Positions 43,901 through 50,624 of a stretch of 64,000 bases of DNA are shown here, piece after piece. Source of the DNA: an uncultured Bacteroides sp. (GTDB taxonomy: Bacteria > Bacteroidota > Bacteroidia > Bacteroidales > Bacteroidaceae). Under the pieces are notes generated by a model. It did no database searches, was not told where the DNA came from, and worked only from the letters and a program-made list of their open reading frames with translations. The stretch is taken from NCBI RefSeq assembly GCF_963666545.1, contig NZ_OY762899.1:2852001-2916000 (forward strand), given 5' to 3'. How positions within the stretch are numbered: the first letter of the stretch is position 1; each line of letters begins with the position of its first letter. A program made the translations under genes and the position numbers.

Positions 43901-44202
43901 CACTTACTTTGGTAAATCCGGAGAACTGGTGTCCGATAGAACAGGATTTTTTTGTGGATAACATTGCTTTCAAACTCAAAGTTCCCAGACCTTATCGTTT
44001 GCATTTAAAGTCCGGTTTGGTAAGTAATGATCTGGAGAAGGATCTCGGAATTGAAGGCGTTTACGGCCGCCCTATTGATGGGGGAGCTGCAATCTTACTT
44101 GATATGCCTCTGGATCCTGAAAAGGATTTGAGCTATTTGACTTTGGAAACTCTTTCAAATGATGTAGTGATTGGGCTGATGAGTATAACTCTCCAACCAT
44201 AG
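40945..44202 (+). CDS. Large secreted DUF4450-like six-hairpin protein
   Basis: 1085 residues with an N-terminal signal (YHLFFLLCLLFGAAEKLLGQ). The early segment TSYNEHKRGALRSLQYHPDGEDFVSINGVNRYTRALY matches my memory of the DUF4450 family. Residues about 250-660 form a helical toroid (VWLHGAVGWRMPLSGWRAAYTGDALGWHDRA; HHYDMNLCYIDELLWHFNWTGD), then two or more C-terminal beta domains. Activity is not known to me; a glycosidase or lyase role is likely from fold and context. It is convergent with the sugar-oxidation operon across a repeat-rich gap. Confidence 0.75.
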   Translation: MNKYHLFFLLCLLFGAAEKLLGQAPTKRIGDFIESTSYNEHKRGALRSLQYHPDGEDFVSINGVNRYTRALYARTSPFRLETSDRPVFAAYDKRNSKNIRFRVAVGKTSVALDSVSFCEARYTPGRRSYRLTDPSWGKGKLLISVLPFSDKDGAVWKIIASDMPVGAKLTCLLSEIKTKRLNRNGDMGADPADSFEAPEHPLSLQQCQLSLASVGYLLLENLALRVPEMSEGSSLYEKAEQARVALASRIKINTPDAYFNTLGGALSVAADAIWDGEVWLHGAVGWRMPLSGWRAAYTGDALGWHDRARKHFDAYAASQVTAVPQTIPHPAQDPEMNLARSIKQWGTPQYSNGYICRNPHNPNQMHHYDMNLCYIDELLWHFNWTGDLDYARQMWPVIVRHLDWEKRNYDPNGDGLYDAYACIWASDALYYSSGAVTHSSAYNYRANKMAAEIASKIGEDSAPYRAEAEKILKALNARLWMPSKGHWAEYQDLMGHGRLHESAAVWTIYHAIDSETADPFQSYQATRYVDTEIPHIPVVAKGLKDEGYATVSTTNWLPYSWSINNVAFAEVMHTSLSYWQAGRNDEAFKLLKSSVLDGMYLGGSPGNFGQVSFYDAARGECYRDFGDPIGVASRALIQGLYGILPDALNGKLLIRPGFPAEWPYASLVTPDVSFDYRREGKTDVYKIAQHFSKSLSLELQCRARMDKVVRLTINGQPATWKQVETSVGQPVLSITVPAATTCEIKIEWGGSLIKTTIADADRSFKIGDRFQLALSQYKVNKLYDPQGVLEDARINGKEIEGRVCGEVGSRTLFAHVRQGDLAWWQPINVVVKADIAPATPAFEHVVATSCRPVNMDTAFNASVTDIFRNEYLTPRSPYTTLQLPKQGIGEWCHPKTTAEIDDSGMRAQVRDGLLSTKLGVSFRTPAQGRNIAFTSLWDNYPDSLRIRLSGKASHAYLLMAGSTNHMQCHIANGIIRVHYSDGTSDTLTLVNPENWCPIEQDFFVDNIAFKLKVPRPYRLHLKSGLVSNDLEKDLGIEGVYGRPIDGGAAILLDMPLDPEKDLSYLTLETLSNDVVIGLMSITLQP

Positions 44203-44243
44203 ATCGGTTTTGCCTGTTTTTTCTTACTTATTTTAAAGTCAAA

Positions 44244-44329
44244 GTTTCCTTCCTTTAAACCATTAGTTTCAATACGTAGAAACTTTTGATTTAAGGGAAG
44301 GAAACCATTCGTTTCCACGTATTGAAACT
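44244..44329. repeat. Interleaved double inverted repeat (A-B-A'-B')
   Basis: Arm A (44244-44259, GTTTCCTTCCTTTAAA) pairs with A' (44290-44305) with one mismatch. Arm B (44265-44283, AGTTTCAATACGTAGAAAC) pairs with B' (44311-44329) with one mismatch. The arms interleave, a pseudoknot-like order, and the GTTTC/GAAAC units also allow smaller hairpins. It lies between convergent genes and may act as a bidirectional terminator or be a dispersed repeat. Confidence 0.8.
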
Positions 44330-44394
44330 AAATAGGCTTCGTGTGTCCGTAGGCATGAAGATATTAGTGCTACTATAAAGAAAGCGCTATTTGC

Positions 44395-45411
44395 CTATAA
44401 CTCCACTAAAATACGGAATACTTTGCCTGGGTCTGCTGCCCATTCATTCATCGCATCAGTGGCCTTTTCGGGTTTCACAATCATCGAAATCAGCTCATCT
44501 TTAGGACAAGTGCCTTGTTTAAGGTAATGAATTACTGCACGAAAATCTTCCGGCAATGCATTGCGAGAACCGCGTATGTCCAGCTCTTTCTGCACAAAAT
44601 ATTTTGTTTGGAAGGCGACTTCACTCTTAGCATAACCAATGCATACTACTCTACCGGTGAAAGCAACTTCATCTACAGCCATAACGTAAGTCACAGGGCT
44701 ACCCACTGCTTCAATAATAACATCAGGACCAAAACCTTCCGTAATCATTTGCAATGATTCATGTACGTTGTCTGTCTTAGAGTTAATAGTGTGCTGGGCA
44801 CCAACTCGTTTTGCCAATGCTAATTTCTCATCATCCAAATCGACTGCAATAACCTTAGCACCACGAAGGGCCGCACGAACAATCGCTCCCATACCAATCA
44901 TCCCACAGCCAATTACCATAACTGTATCAATATCAGTAACTTGAGCACGAGATACGGCATGGAAGCCCACACTCATGGGTTCAATTAAAGCACAGTCGCG
45001 AGGCGAAATACCTGTTGCCGGAATGATTTTAGCCCACGGCAAAGAGAGATATTCGCTCATGGAGCCGTTGCGTTGTACGCCCAAAGTCTCGTTGTGTTCG
45101 CAGGCATTCACCCGTCCGTTACGACAAGAAGCGCATTTACCACAGTTGGTGTAAGGATTCACGGTGACACTCATACCCACTTCCAATCCTGCGGGAACGG
45201 CACTACCGATTGCTTCGATCACTGCACCGACTTCATGTCCCGGTACAACAGGCAATTTCACCATAGGGTTGCGGCCTAAATAAGTATTCAGGTCGGAACC
45301 ACAAAACCCGACATATTTAATTTTCAAGAGAACTTCATCTGCTTTCATTGCAGGCTTCTCTACATCAACCACCTTCATTTCGGAAGGAGCTGTAATTTGA
45401 ATTGCTTTCAT
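44395..45411 (-). CDS. Zinc-dependent alcohol/polyol dehydrogenase (LgoD-like candidate)
   Basis: 338 residues, MDR superfamily. Catalytic zinc ligands are Cys37, His59 and Glu60; the structural zinc cysteines 90, 93, 96 and 104 and the NAD motif VIGCGMIGMG (about 169-178) are present. The segments YLSLPWAKIIPATGI, ALIEPMSVGFHAVSRA and GSRNALPEDF closely recall E. coli LgoD (YjjN), which oxidises L-galactonate to D-tagaturonate; this comparison is from memory. It is last in a four-gene operon with a permease, an amidohydrolase and an aldose dehydrogenase-like enzyme. Alternative: another sugar acid or polyol. Confidence 0.85.
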   Translation of the reverse strand: MKAIQITAPSEMKVVDVEKPAMKADEVLLKIKYVGFCGSDLNTYLGRNPMVKLPVVPGHEVGAVIEAIGSAVPAGLEVGMSVTVNPYTNCGKCASCRNGRVNACEHNETLGVQRNGSMSEYLSLPWAKIIPATGISPRDCALIEPMSVGFHAVSRAQVTDIDTVMVIGCGMIGMGAIVRAALRGAKVIAVDLDDEKLALAKRVGAQHTINSKTDNVHESLQMITEGFGPDVIIEAVGSPVTYVMAVDEVAFTGRVVCIGYAKSEVAFQTKYFVQKELDIRGSRNALPEDFRAVIHYLKQGTCPKDELISMIVKPEKATDAMNEWAADPGKVFRILVEL

Positions 45412-45457
45412 CTTTATTGTTATTAAAATCGATTCTTTATTTACTTGATTTCTTTTT

Positions 45458-46726
45458 TCAATCTACTATTTTATATCCTTTCCATCCATAATAAGCACAG
45501 AACAGGAAGCAGATCATTGGTATAATGTATGCTATGTAATAAATGTTTTGATTGAGGTGCATGATATAAGCAGTGAGTTGCGGTAGGCAAGCATTTCCCA
45601 CGATGGCCATTACCAGGAATGCGGAACCACTCTTTGTATTGCTACCCAATCCTTTTAAAGCCAAAGAAAATTGTGTGGGATACATAATGGACATAAAGAA
45701 TGATACTGCGAGCATGGCATATAGTCCAACTGTTCCGCCACAACAAATGATAACTCCACACAGGGCTACATTAATAAGAGCGTAGACCAATAGCATATCT
45801 TGTGGACGGAATTTGATCATTAACAAGGTACCAATCCACCGTCCTGACAGGAACGCCAACATGTAGAGTCCGAAGAAAGTCGTAGCCGTGTTTTCTTCTA
45901 AACCGGCGTAGCTACAGCAATATACCAGGAATAAGCTGTTTATTGCCGTTTGTCCTCCGTTATAAAAGAATTGTGCAATGACACCCCAACGTAAGTGAGA
46001 ACGTTTCAGCACAGAGAAATTTATTAGCTTTCCCCCTTTTTCACTATCACCTTCTACGCTATCTCCTTCTTTTATTTTGGGTAATTTGGAGAAGACGAAA
46101 ACGATTGCAATAACGATCAGTAATAATCCCAAGATCAGATAGGGCAGTTTCATGGAATCGGTTTCCATCTGGATATATCCTTCCCATCCACCCGAAAAAT
46201 CAGCGGGTAGAGTGTCGCGTGTATAGTGATTGCCACTCAGAACGAGCTTGCTTAGGAACATTGCCGAGATGAATGCACCCAGCCCATTGAATGATTGGGC
46301 AAGGTTTAGTCTTCGAGGAGCTGTTTCCTGATCGCCTAAAGCGGTAACATAAGGATTGGCTGCTGTCTCAAGGAAACACATTCCCGTAGCGATGACGAAG
46401 AAGATGCAAAGGTAAGCCCAATATTCCTTCAATATGGCCGCTGGGAAGAATAGAAAACCACCGCATGCGGCTAGTATAAGTCCGAAAATTATTCCCGATT
46501 TATAACTATAGCGTTTCATAAACATCGCAATAGGGATGGGGAAAATAAAATAAGCCAACCAATAGGCCGTTTCGGTAAAGGATGCTTCAAATGCATTTAG
46601 TTCGCATGTTTTCATTAACTGTCGAATCATAGTAGGCAGCAGATTACTACTGATGGCCCACAAGAAGAACAGAGAGAAAACCAGTGCAAGAGGCAATAAA
46701 TAATTATTTTTTTTCATGGTATACAA
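45458..46726 (-). CDS. FucP-type sugar/proton symporter
   Basis: 422 residues, major facilitator with about 12 membrane segments. It carries FucP-family motifs, notably FLETAANPYVTALGDQETAPRRLNLAQSFNGLGA (about 118-151). FucP imports L-fucose and related L-galacto sugars in E. coli; in Bacteroides the family also covers glucose/galactose carriers. The start may be at the second Met (MKKNNY, 46717). It sits between the amidohydrolase and dehydrogenase genes (gaps 23 and 46 bp), so it likely imports their substrate. Confidence 0.88.
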   Translation of the reverse strand: MYTMKKNNYLLPLALVFSLFFLWAISSNLLPTMIRQLMKTCELNAFEASFTETAYWLAYFIFPIPIAMFMKRYSYKSGIIFGLILAACGGFLFFPAAILKEYWAYLCIFFVIATGMCFLETAANPYVTALGDQETAPRRLNLAQSFNGLGAFISAMFLSKLVLSGNHYTRDTLPADFSGGWEGYIQMETDSMKLPYLILGLLLIVIAIVFVFSKLPKIKEGDSVEGDSEKGGKLINFSVLKRSHLRWGVIAQFFYNGGQTAINSLFLVYCCSYAGLEENTATTFFGLYMLAFLSGRWIGTLLMIKFRPQDMLLVYALINVALCGVIICCGGTVGLYAMLAVSFFMSIMYPTQFSLALKGLGSNTKSGSAFLVMAIVGNACLPQLTAYIMHLNQNIYYIAYIIPMICFLFCAYYGWKGYKIVD

Positions 46727-46749
46727 TTGTACTATTTAGTGATTAGGTG

Positions 46750-47676
46750 TTATTCTGACATGTTTTTTATGTAAGGCAATTGGGGGAGATTTTTAAAGCC
46801 ATAAAAGGTTTCAGCATTCTGTCCCAGAAAACGAGCTTTTTCGTCGGCCGATAATTCTTGAGACTTCAATACGAAGTCATAAGACATCTTGTAAGTAATG
46901 GCCGTTATTGTTCGCGGATAGTCGGAACCCCACATTAGTTTCTCCATTCCCACCAATCCTGCGGCTTCACGGATAGCTTTTATCGCTCCCTTAAAAGGAT
47001 AAAACTCATCATTGAACAACCAAGTGATTCCTCCTGATTCAATCATTACATTCTCATAGCGAGCCAGTTTGATTTGCTCCTGCCAGTTTGGAGTTGTTAC
47101 CATTCCGAAGTGCCCGATGGCTACTTTTAGATCAGGATACTGCTGAATGACCTCTTTCATTTCACCCACCTGCATTTCGCCGTCGGCTAAGTCGATAGAA
47201 AGAATCATCTTGCTTTCTTCCATGTAGGCAAACGTCTGCATCATTTCTTCGCAGTTGAGCATCACTCTTCCTTCTTTTAGCAACAAACGTTGAGCTGGAA
47301 TCTTGATTGCTTTGAATCCTAGACCATGCAATTCTTTTATTTGCTCATAATAGCCAGGTTTGCGAAACTCGCACATGCCACACACGAAGAAGCGGTTAGG
47401 ATACCTACTTATTACATCGAGAAGATATTCATTTTGAATTCCGTCAATATATTCTTGGGTAATGACAGCTGCCGATACCTGTGCATAGTCCATGTTTGAG
47501 AGGAAGACTTCGGCCGAATTTTGTCCGTCAATCATAAAGGGAGGAAGCATTTGTCTCACCTCACCCATAAACTCCGAACGTCCGTTGCCGATATCACGAA
47601 TCGGTAAACCATTCACTACTGTGTCTTGTTTAAGCCACAAGTGAGAATGTGCATCAATGATTTTAAAGTCGTTCAT
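46750..47676 (-). CDS. Amidohydrolase-family protein, probable sugar lactonase
   Basis: 308 residues with the amidohydrolase_2 TIM barrel: IIDAHSHLW gives metal ligands near His10 and His12, AIGHFGM a later His, and GSDYPRTI the C-terminal Asp. Members hydrolyse lactones (such as L-fucono- or L-rhamnono-lactone) or decarboxylate. Placed between an aldose dehydrogenase-like AKR and a FucP permease, a lactonase role fits best. Cytoplasmic, no signal peptide. Confidence 0.82.
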   Translation of the reverse strand: MNDFKIIDAHSHLWLKQDTVVNGLPIRDIGNGRSEFMGEVRQMLPPFMIDGQNSAEVFLSNMDYAQVSAAVITQEYIDGIQNEYLLDVISRYPNRFFVCGMCEFRKPGYYEQIKELHGLGFKAIKIPAQRLLLKEGRVMLNCEEMMQTFAYMEESKMILSIDLADGEMQVGEMKEVIQQYPDLKVAIGHFGMVTTPNWQEQIKLARYENVMIESGGITWLFNDEFYPFKGAIKAIREAAGLVGMEKLMWGSDYPRTITAITYKMSYDFVLKSQELSADEKARFLGQNAETFYGFKNLPQLPYIKNMSE

Positions 47677-47697
47677 AGTAATTCCTCTTTTACGTGG

Positions 47698-48630
47698 TTA
47701 AGAGTTAAACCAACTAACGCGCTTTTGATCCCCGATAATGTCTTGCACCTCTTGTACCAGATTCCAGTCGATTGCTTCTTCGGCATATTGAATATTCATC
47801 TCTACATTTTCAGGGTTGGCTGAACTGAAGAGCGTCGTTGCGATGCGTGGATTGCTTATCGAGTATTGAATGGCTAGTTTCTCTATTGCGCAACCTTTAG
47901 ATGAACAATGTTGAACGGCTTTTTTACAAGCTTCCACTAAAGATATGGGAGCCGGGTGCCAAGATGGGACACCTCTTTGTGAGAGTAAGCCCATGGAGAG
48001 AGGAGAAGCATTGATTACTCCAATGTTGTGAGCTTCGAAGAAATCGAGAAAGTCAGCCAGCTTGTCATCATTCAGGCAGTAATGGCAAAAATTAAGGATA
48101 CTTTCCACACTTCCCGGGGCAGAATGCTCTATCACCCATTGCAGATTCTCCAATTGAAGATCGGTTATTCCTACATGTTTTACAATTCCTTTTGTGCGCA
48201 GTTCTACTAATGCGGGTAAAGTTTCAGTAACGATCTGATTCAGATCAGCAAATTCTATATCGTGAACATTAATCAAATCAATGTAATCAATGTTTAGCCG
48301 TTCCATACTTTCGTACACACTCTCTGTGGCACGTTTGGCAGAGTAATCCCACGTGTTTACGCCATCTTTTCCGTAGCGTCCCACTTTAGTCGATAAATAA
48401 TATGCATCACGAGGAAGGTCTTTTAGTGCTTTGCCTAAAACCGTTTCAGCTTTGTAGTGTCCATAGTAAGGTGAAACGTCGATGAAATTCATTCCTTTCT
48501 CTACTGCAGTAAATACCGCTCTTATCCCCTCTGCCTCACGAATATCGTGAAATACTCCTCCTAGTGAAGATGCACCGAAGCTGAGGCTCGAAACTTTCAT
48601 TCCTGTCTTTCCAATTTCATTGTAAATCAT
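47698..48630 (-). CDS. Aldo/keto reductase, L-galactose/L-fucose dehydrogenase-like
   Basis: 310 residues. The complete AKR tetrad is visible: Asp51 and Tyr56 in DVSPYYG, Lys82 in STKVGRYG and His123 in NVHD. The overall pattern resembles plant L-galactose dehydrogenase and bacterial D-threo-aldose (L-fucose) dehydrogenases, which oxidise the sugar to a lactone with NAD(P). It is first in the operon, preceded by a minus-strand -7 box at 48663-48670 and divergent from a LacI regulator. Confidence 0.87.
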   Translation of the reverse strand: MIYNEIGKTGMKVSSLSFGASSLGGVFHDIREAEGIRAVFTAVEKGMNFIDVSPYYGHYKAETVLGKALKDLPRDAYYLSTKVGRYGKDGVNTWDYSAKRATESVYESMERLNIDYIDLINVHDIEFADLNQIVTETLPALVELRTKGIVKHVGITDLQLENLQWVIEHSAPGSVESILNFCHYCLNDDKLADFLDFFEAHNIGVINASPLSMGLLSQRGVPSWHPAPISLVEACKKAVQHCSSKGCAIEKLAIQYSISNPRIATTLFSSANPENVEMNIQYAEEAIDWNLVQEVQDIIGDQKRVSWFNS

Positions 48631-48662
48631 AGTATCTTTCTATTAAAGTGATAATTAATATC

Positions 48663-48670
48663 CAAAAATA
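48663..48670 (-). promoter_or_regulatory. -7 box of the sugar-oxidation operon
   Basis: The minus strand reads TATTTTTG, about 32 bases before the ATG at 48630. No -33 element is clear. Confidence 0.5.
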
Positions 48671-48713
48671 GAACATACATTGAATATACCTAAGAATGGC
48701 TGCCTAAAAAAGC

Positions 48714-48729
48714 ACGCAAAGGTTTGCGT
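48714..48729. promoter_or_regulatory. Palindromic candidate LacI-family operator
   Basis: ACGCAAAGGTTTGCGT has perfect 7-bp arms (ACGCAAA/TTTGCGT) and a 2-base centre, in the middle of the divergent intergenic region. Size and symmetry fit LacI/GalR-family sites. Confidence 0.6.
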
Positions 48730-48746
48730 CAATCCGCCATTATCTA

Positions 48747-48777
48747 TTGGTTATGTAACCTGAAACAGTTATATTTG
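48747..48777 (+). promoter_or_regulatory. Promoter of the LacI-family gene
   Basis: TTG (48747-48749), a 20-base spacer and TATATTTG (48770-48777); the -7 box ends 17 bases before the ATG at 48795. Confidence 0.7.
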
Positions 48778-48794
48778 CGAAAATAGCTATTGCC

Positions 48795-49829
48795 ATGAAG
48801 ACAAATACGCATATCTCGTTAAAGAATTTGGCAGAAGAACTCGGAGTCTCTATTTCCACTGTATCCCGGGCTCTCAAAGATAGTCCCGAAATAGGACCTG
48901 AAATGAGAGAGCGCGTCAAGGCACTTGCTCGTAAATATAACTATAGACCGAATCCTTTTGCTATGAGCCTGCTTAAAAACAGTCCTCGGATTATTGGTAT
49001 TCTGGTACCTGACTTGGTAACCCACTTTTATTCCTCCATAATTAGCGGTATTAGTGATGTAGCTAAACAAAATGGTTATTCTGTTATTATTACTTCATCT
49101 TATGAGCAATATGAACTCGAGAAACAATGTCTGGACGATTTGATAAATATTCGTGTGGAAGGTATCATTGCTTGTTTATCTCAAGAAACAACAGACTATA
49201 GTCATTTCGGAGCTTTAGAATCACAGAACATTCCGTTGGTGTTCTTCGATCGCATCTGTCCCGGAGGTAGATTCTCTTCTGTTGTTGCCGATAATGTAGA
49301 ATCGGCCCGTCTTGCTACAGAACATTTATTGCAGACAGGATCAAAACGTATCGGATTTATCGGAGGCGCCAACCATTTGAAGATAGTAGAGGAACGAAAA
49401 CATGGTTATTTGGAAGCATTGAGGCAAAACAAAATATCGATAGAAAAAGAACTCGTTATTTGCGAGAAAATGACTTATGATGAAGGACGTGAAGCTACTC
49501 GCCGGTTACTCTCTCTCTCAAATCCACCCGATGCCATTTTAGCCATGAATGATGCGTTGGCTTTTGCTGCGATGAAAGAGATTAAGAACCATCATCTATG
49601 TATCCCGAAAGACATTGCTCTGATTGGTTATACAGATGAGATGCATTCAAATTACGTGGAACCTGCTCTTACGGCCGTTACCCATCAAACTTACAAAATG
49701 GGCGAGGCGTCTTGTAAACAGTTACTTGCACAGATAAAGGCGAGGACAACTCCTTTGCAGATAGTTATCCGCACACATTTAGTTGTCAGAGAATCATCTT
49801 GTAAGAAGTCTCTAGACAGTAATGTCTAG
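48795..49829 (+). CDS. LacI/GalR-family transcriptional regulator
   Basis: 344 residues. The N-terminal helix-turn-helix SLKNLAEELGVSISTVSRALKDSPEIG (about 8-34) and hinge region precede a periplasmic-binding-protein-like sensor (about 63-340; IIGILVPDLVTHFYSSIISGI). Divergent from the AKR operon and flanking a perfect palindrome, it most likely controls that operon in response to its sugar or a pathway intermediate. Confidence 0.92.
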   Translation: MKTNTHISLKNLAEELGVSISTVSRALKDSPEIGPEMRERVKALARKYNYRPNPFAMSLLKNSPRIIGILVPDLVTHFYSSIISGISDVAKQNGYSVIITSSYEQYELEKQCLDDLINIRVEGIIACLSQETTDYSHFGALESQNIPLVFFDRICPGGRFSSVVADNVESARLATEHLLQTGSKRIGFIGGANHLKIVEERKHGYLEALRQNKISIEKELVICEKMTYDEGREATRRLLSLSNPPDAILAMNDALAFAAMKEIKNHHLCIPKDIALIGYTDEMHSNYVEPALTAVTHQTYKMGEASCKQLLAQIKARTTPLQIVIRTHLVVRESSCKKSLDSNV

Positions 49830-49880
49830 TTAAATCTGTTGAAATTAAGCAAGGGGGAAAAGATAATCATTTACATTACA

Positions 49881-49910
49881 TTGTGTATTCAACTTTTTTT
49901 CGTACTATTG
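49881..49910 (+). promoter_or_regulatory. Likely promoter of the 39-residue membrane protein
   Basis: TTG (49881-49883), a 19-base spacer and TACTATTG (49903-49910), one mismatch from TAnnTTTG. It ends 31 bases before the ATG at 49942. Confidence 0.45.
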
Positions 49911-49941
49911 CACGAATTTTAAAGAAAGGATAAACGTCGCA

Positions 49942-50061
49942 ATGGCTATATTGATAGGATTTGTTGTTTTTCTTGTTGTGGCTGGGGTTTGGTGTTACAT
50001 TTGTATCCGCAAAGCACCCAGCGATAAAGAGCTATGGGGTGACGATGAGGGTATAGATTAA
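49942..50061 (+). CDS. 39-residue single-pass membrane microprotein
   Basis: ATG 49942 to TAA 50061. Residues 2-22 are strongly hydrophobic (begins MAILIGFVVFLVV), followed by the charged tail IRKAPSDKELWGDDEGID, so an N-out/C-in anchor with an acidic C-terminus is likely. It has a candidate promoter and an AGGA 14-17 bases before the start. It is not part of the lacI gene, whose stop is 112 bp upstream. Function unknown; the clean amphipathic layout makes chance unlikely. Confidence 0.65.
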   Translation: MAILIGFVVFLVVAGVWCYICIRKAPSDKELWGDDEGID

Positions 50062-50120
50062 ATATTCTTTCTCTAGTTTCTTATAAAAGAATACTGCGTC
50101 GCCAATTTCTAAAAAGCACT

Positions 50121-50393
50121 TTACGCTTGCCAACGTTTCAATGTGGGAAAGAATTCTTTCATGGCAATAATCGCTTCTTCTTTACTGTATTTTACTTCAG
50201 AATCTTTGTTGAACTCATCTAAAAACGCGACACAATTGGTTATCATTTCATCCATTGTACAATCTTTAGTGAATTTACCTTCAGCAAAACAATAGCAGCA
50301 ATAATCTTCATTTTTACTACCGTCAGCATTTGTACCGAGAACTTCGTCTGATTTTAGTGGCATACCACAACTTTGACACACTTTTGTTTCCAT
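50121..50393 (-). CDS. Small zinc-ribbon protein
   Basis: 90 residues. CQSC (Cys6, Cys9) and YCCYC (Cys32, 33, 35) form the zinc-ribbon pattern of the putative zinc ribbon family (CQSCGMPL...), followed by a helical C-terminus. Function unknown, probably cytoplasmic. It has its own -7 box at 50423-50430 and no operon partner. Confidence 0.82.
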   Translation of the reverse strand: METKVCQSCGMPLKSDEVLGTNADGSKNEDYCCYCFAEGKFTKDCTMDEMITNCVAFLDEFNKDSEVKYSKEEAIIAMKEFFPTLKRWQA

Positions 50394-50422
50394 CAGTTAT
50401 TCGTTTTAAAGTAGAATATATT

Positions 50423-50430
50423 GCAAAGAT
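50423..50430 (-). promoter_or_regulatory. -7 box of the zinc-ribbon gene
   Basis: The minus strand reads TATCTTTG, 29 bases before the ATG at 50393. Confidence 0.5.
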
Positions 50431-50624
50431 AGTTTTTATTTTAGTTCTTGTATTTACGCTCATTCTTTTTTTATGTAAACGTTTTGTAGTACCTCTTCTT
50501 GGGTTAGTTAATAATAAGCATCATCTTTTAAGGATTTAGCGGTTGTTGCAGAATGTTAACTGTGCTGTAACCGAATTGTATTCCTTCTTCCTCTCTTTTG
50601 CTTTTATAAAAAAAATAGCGAAAT

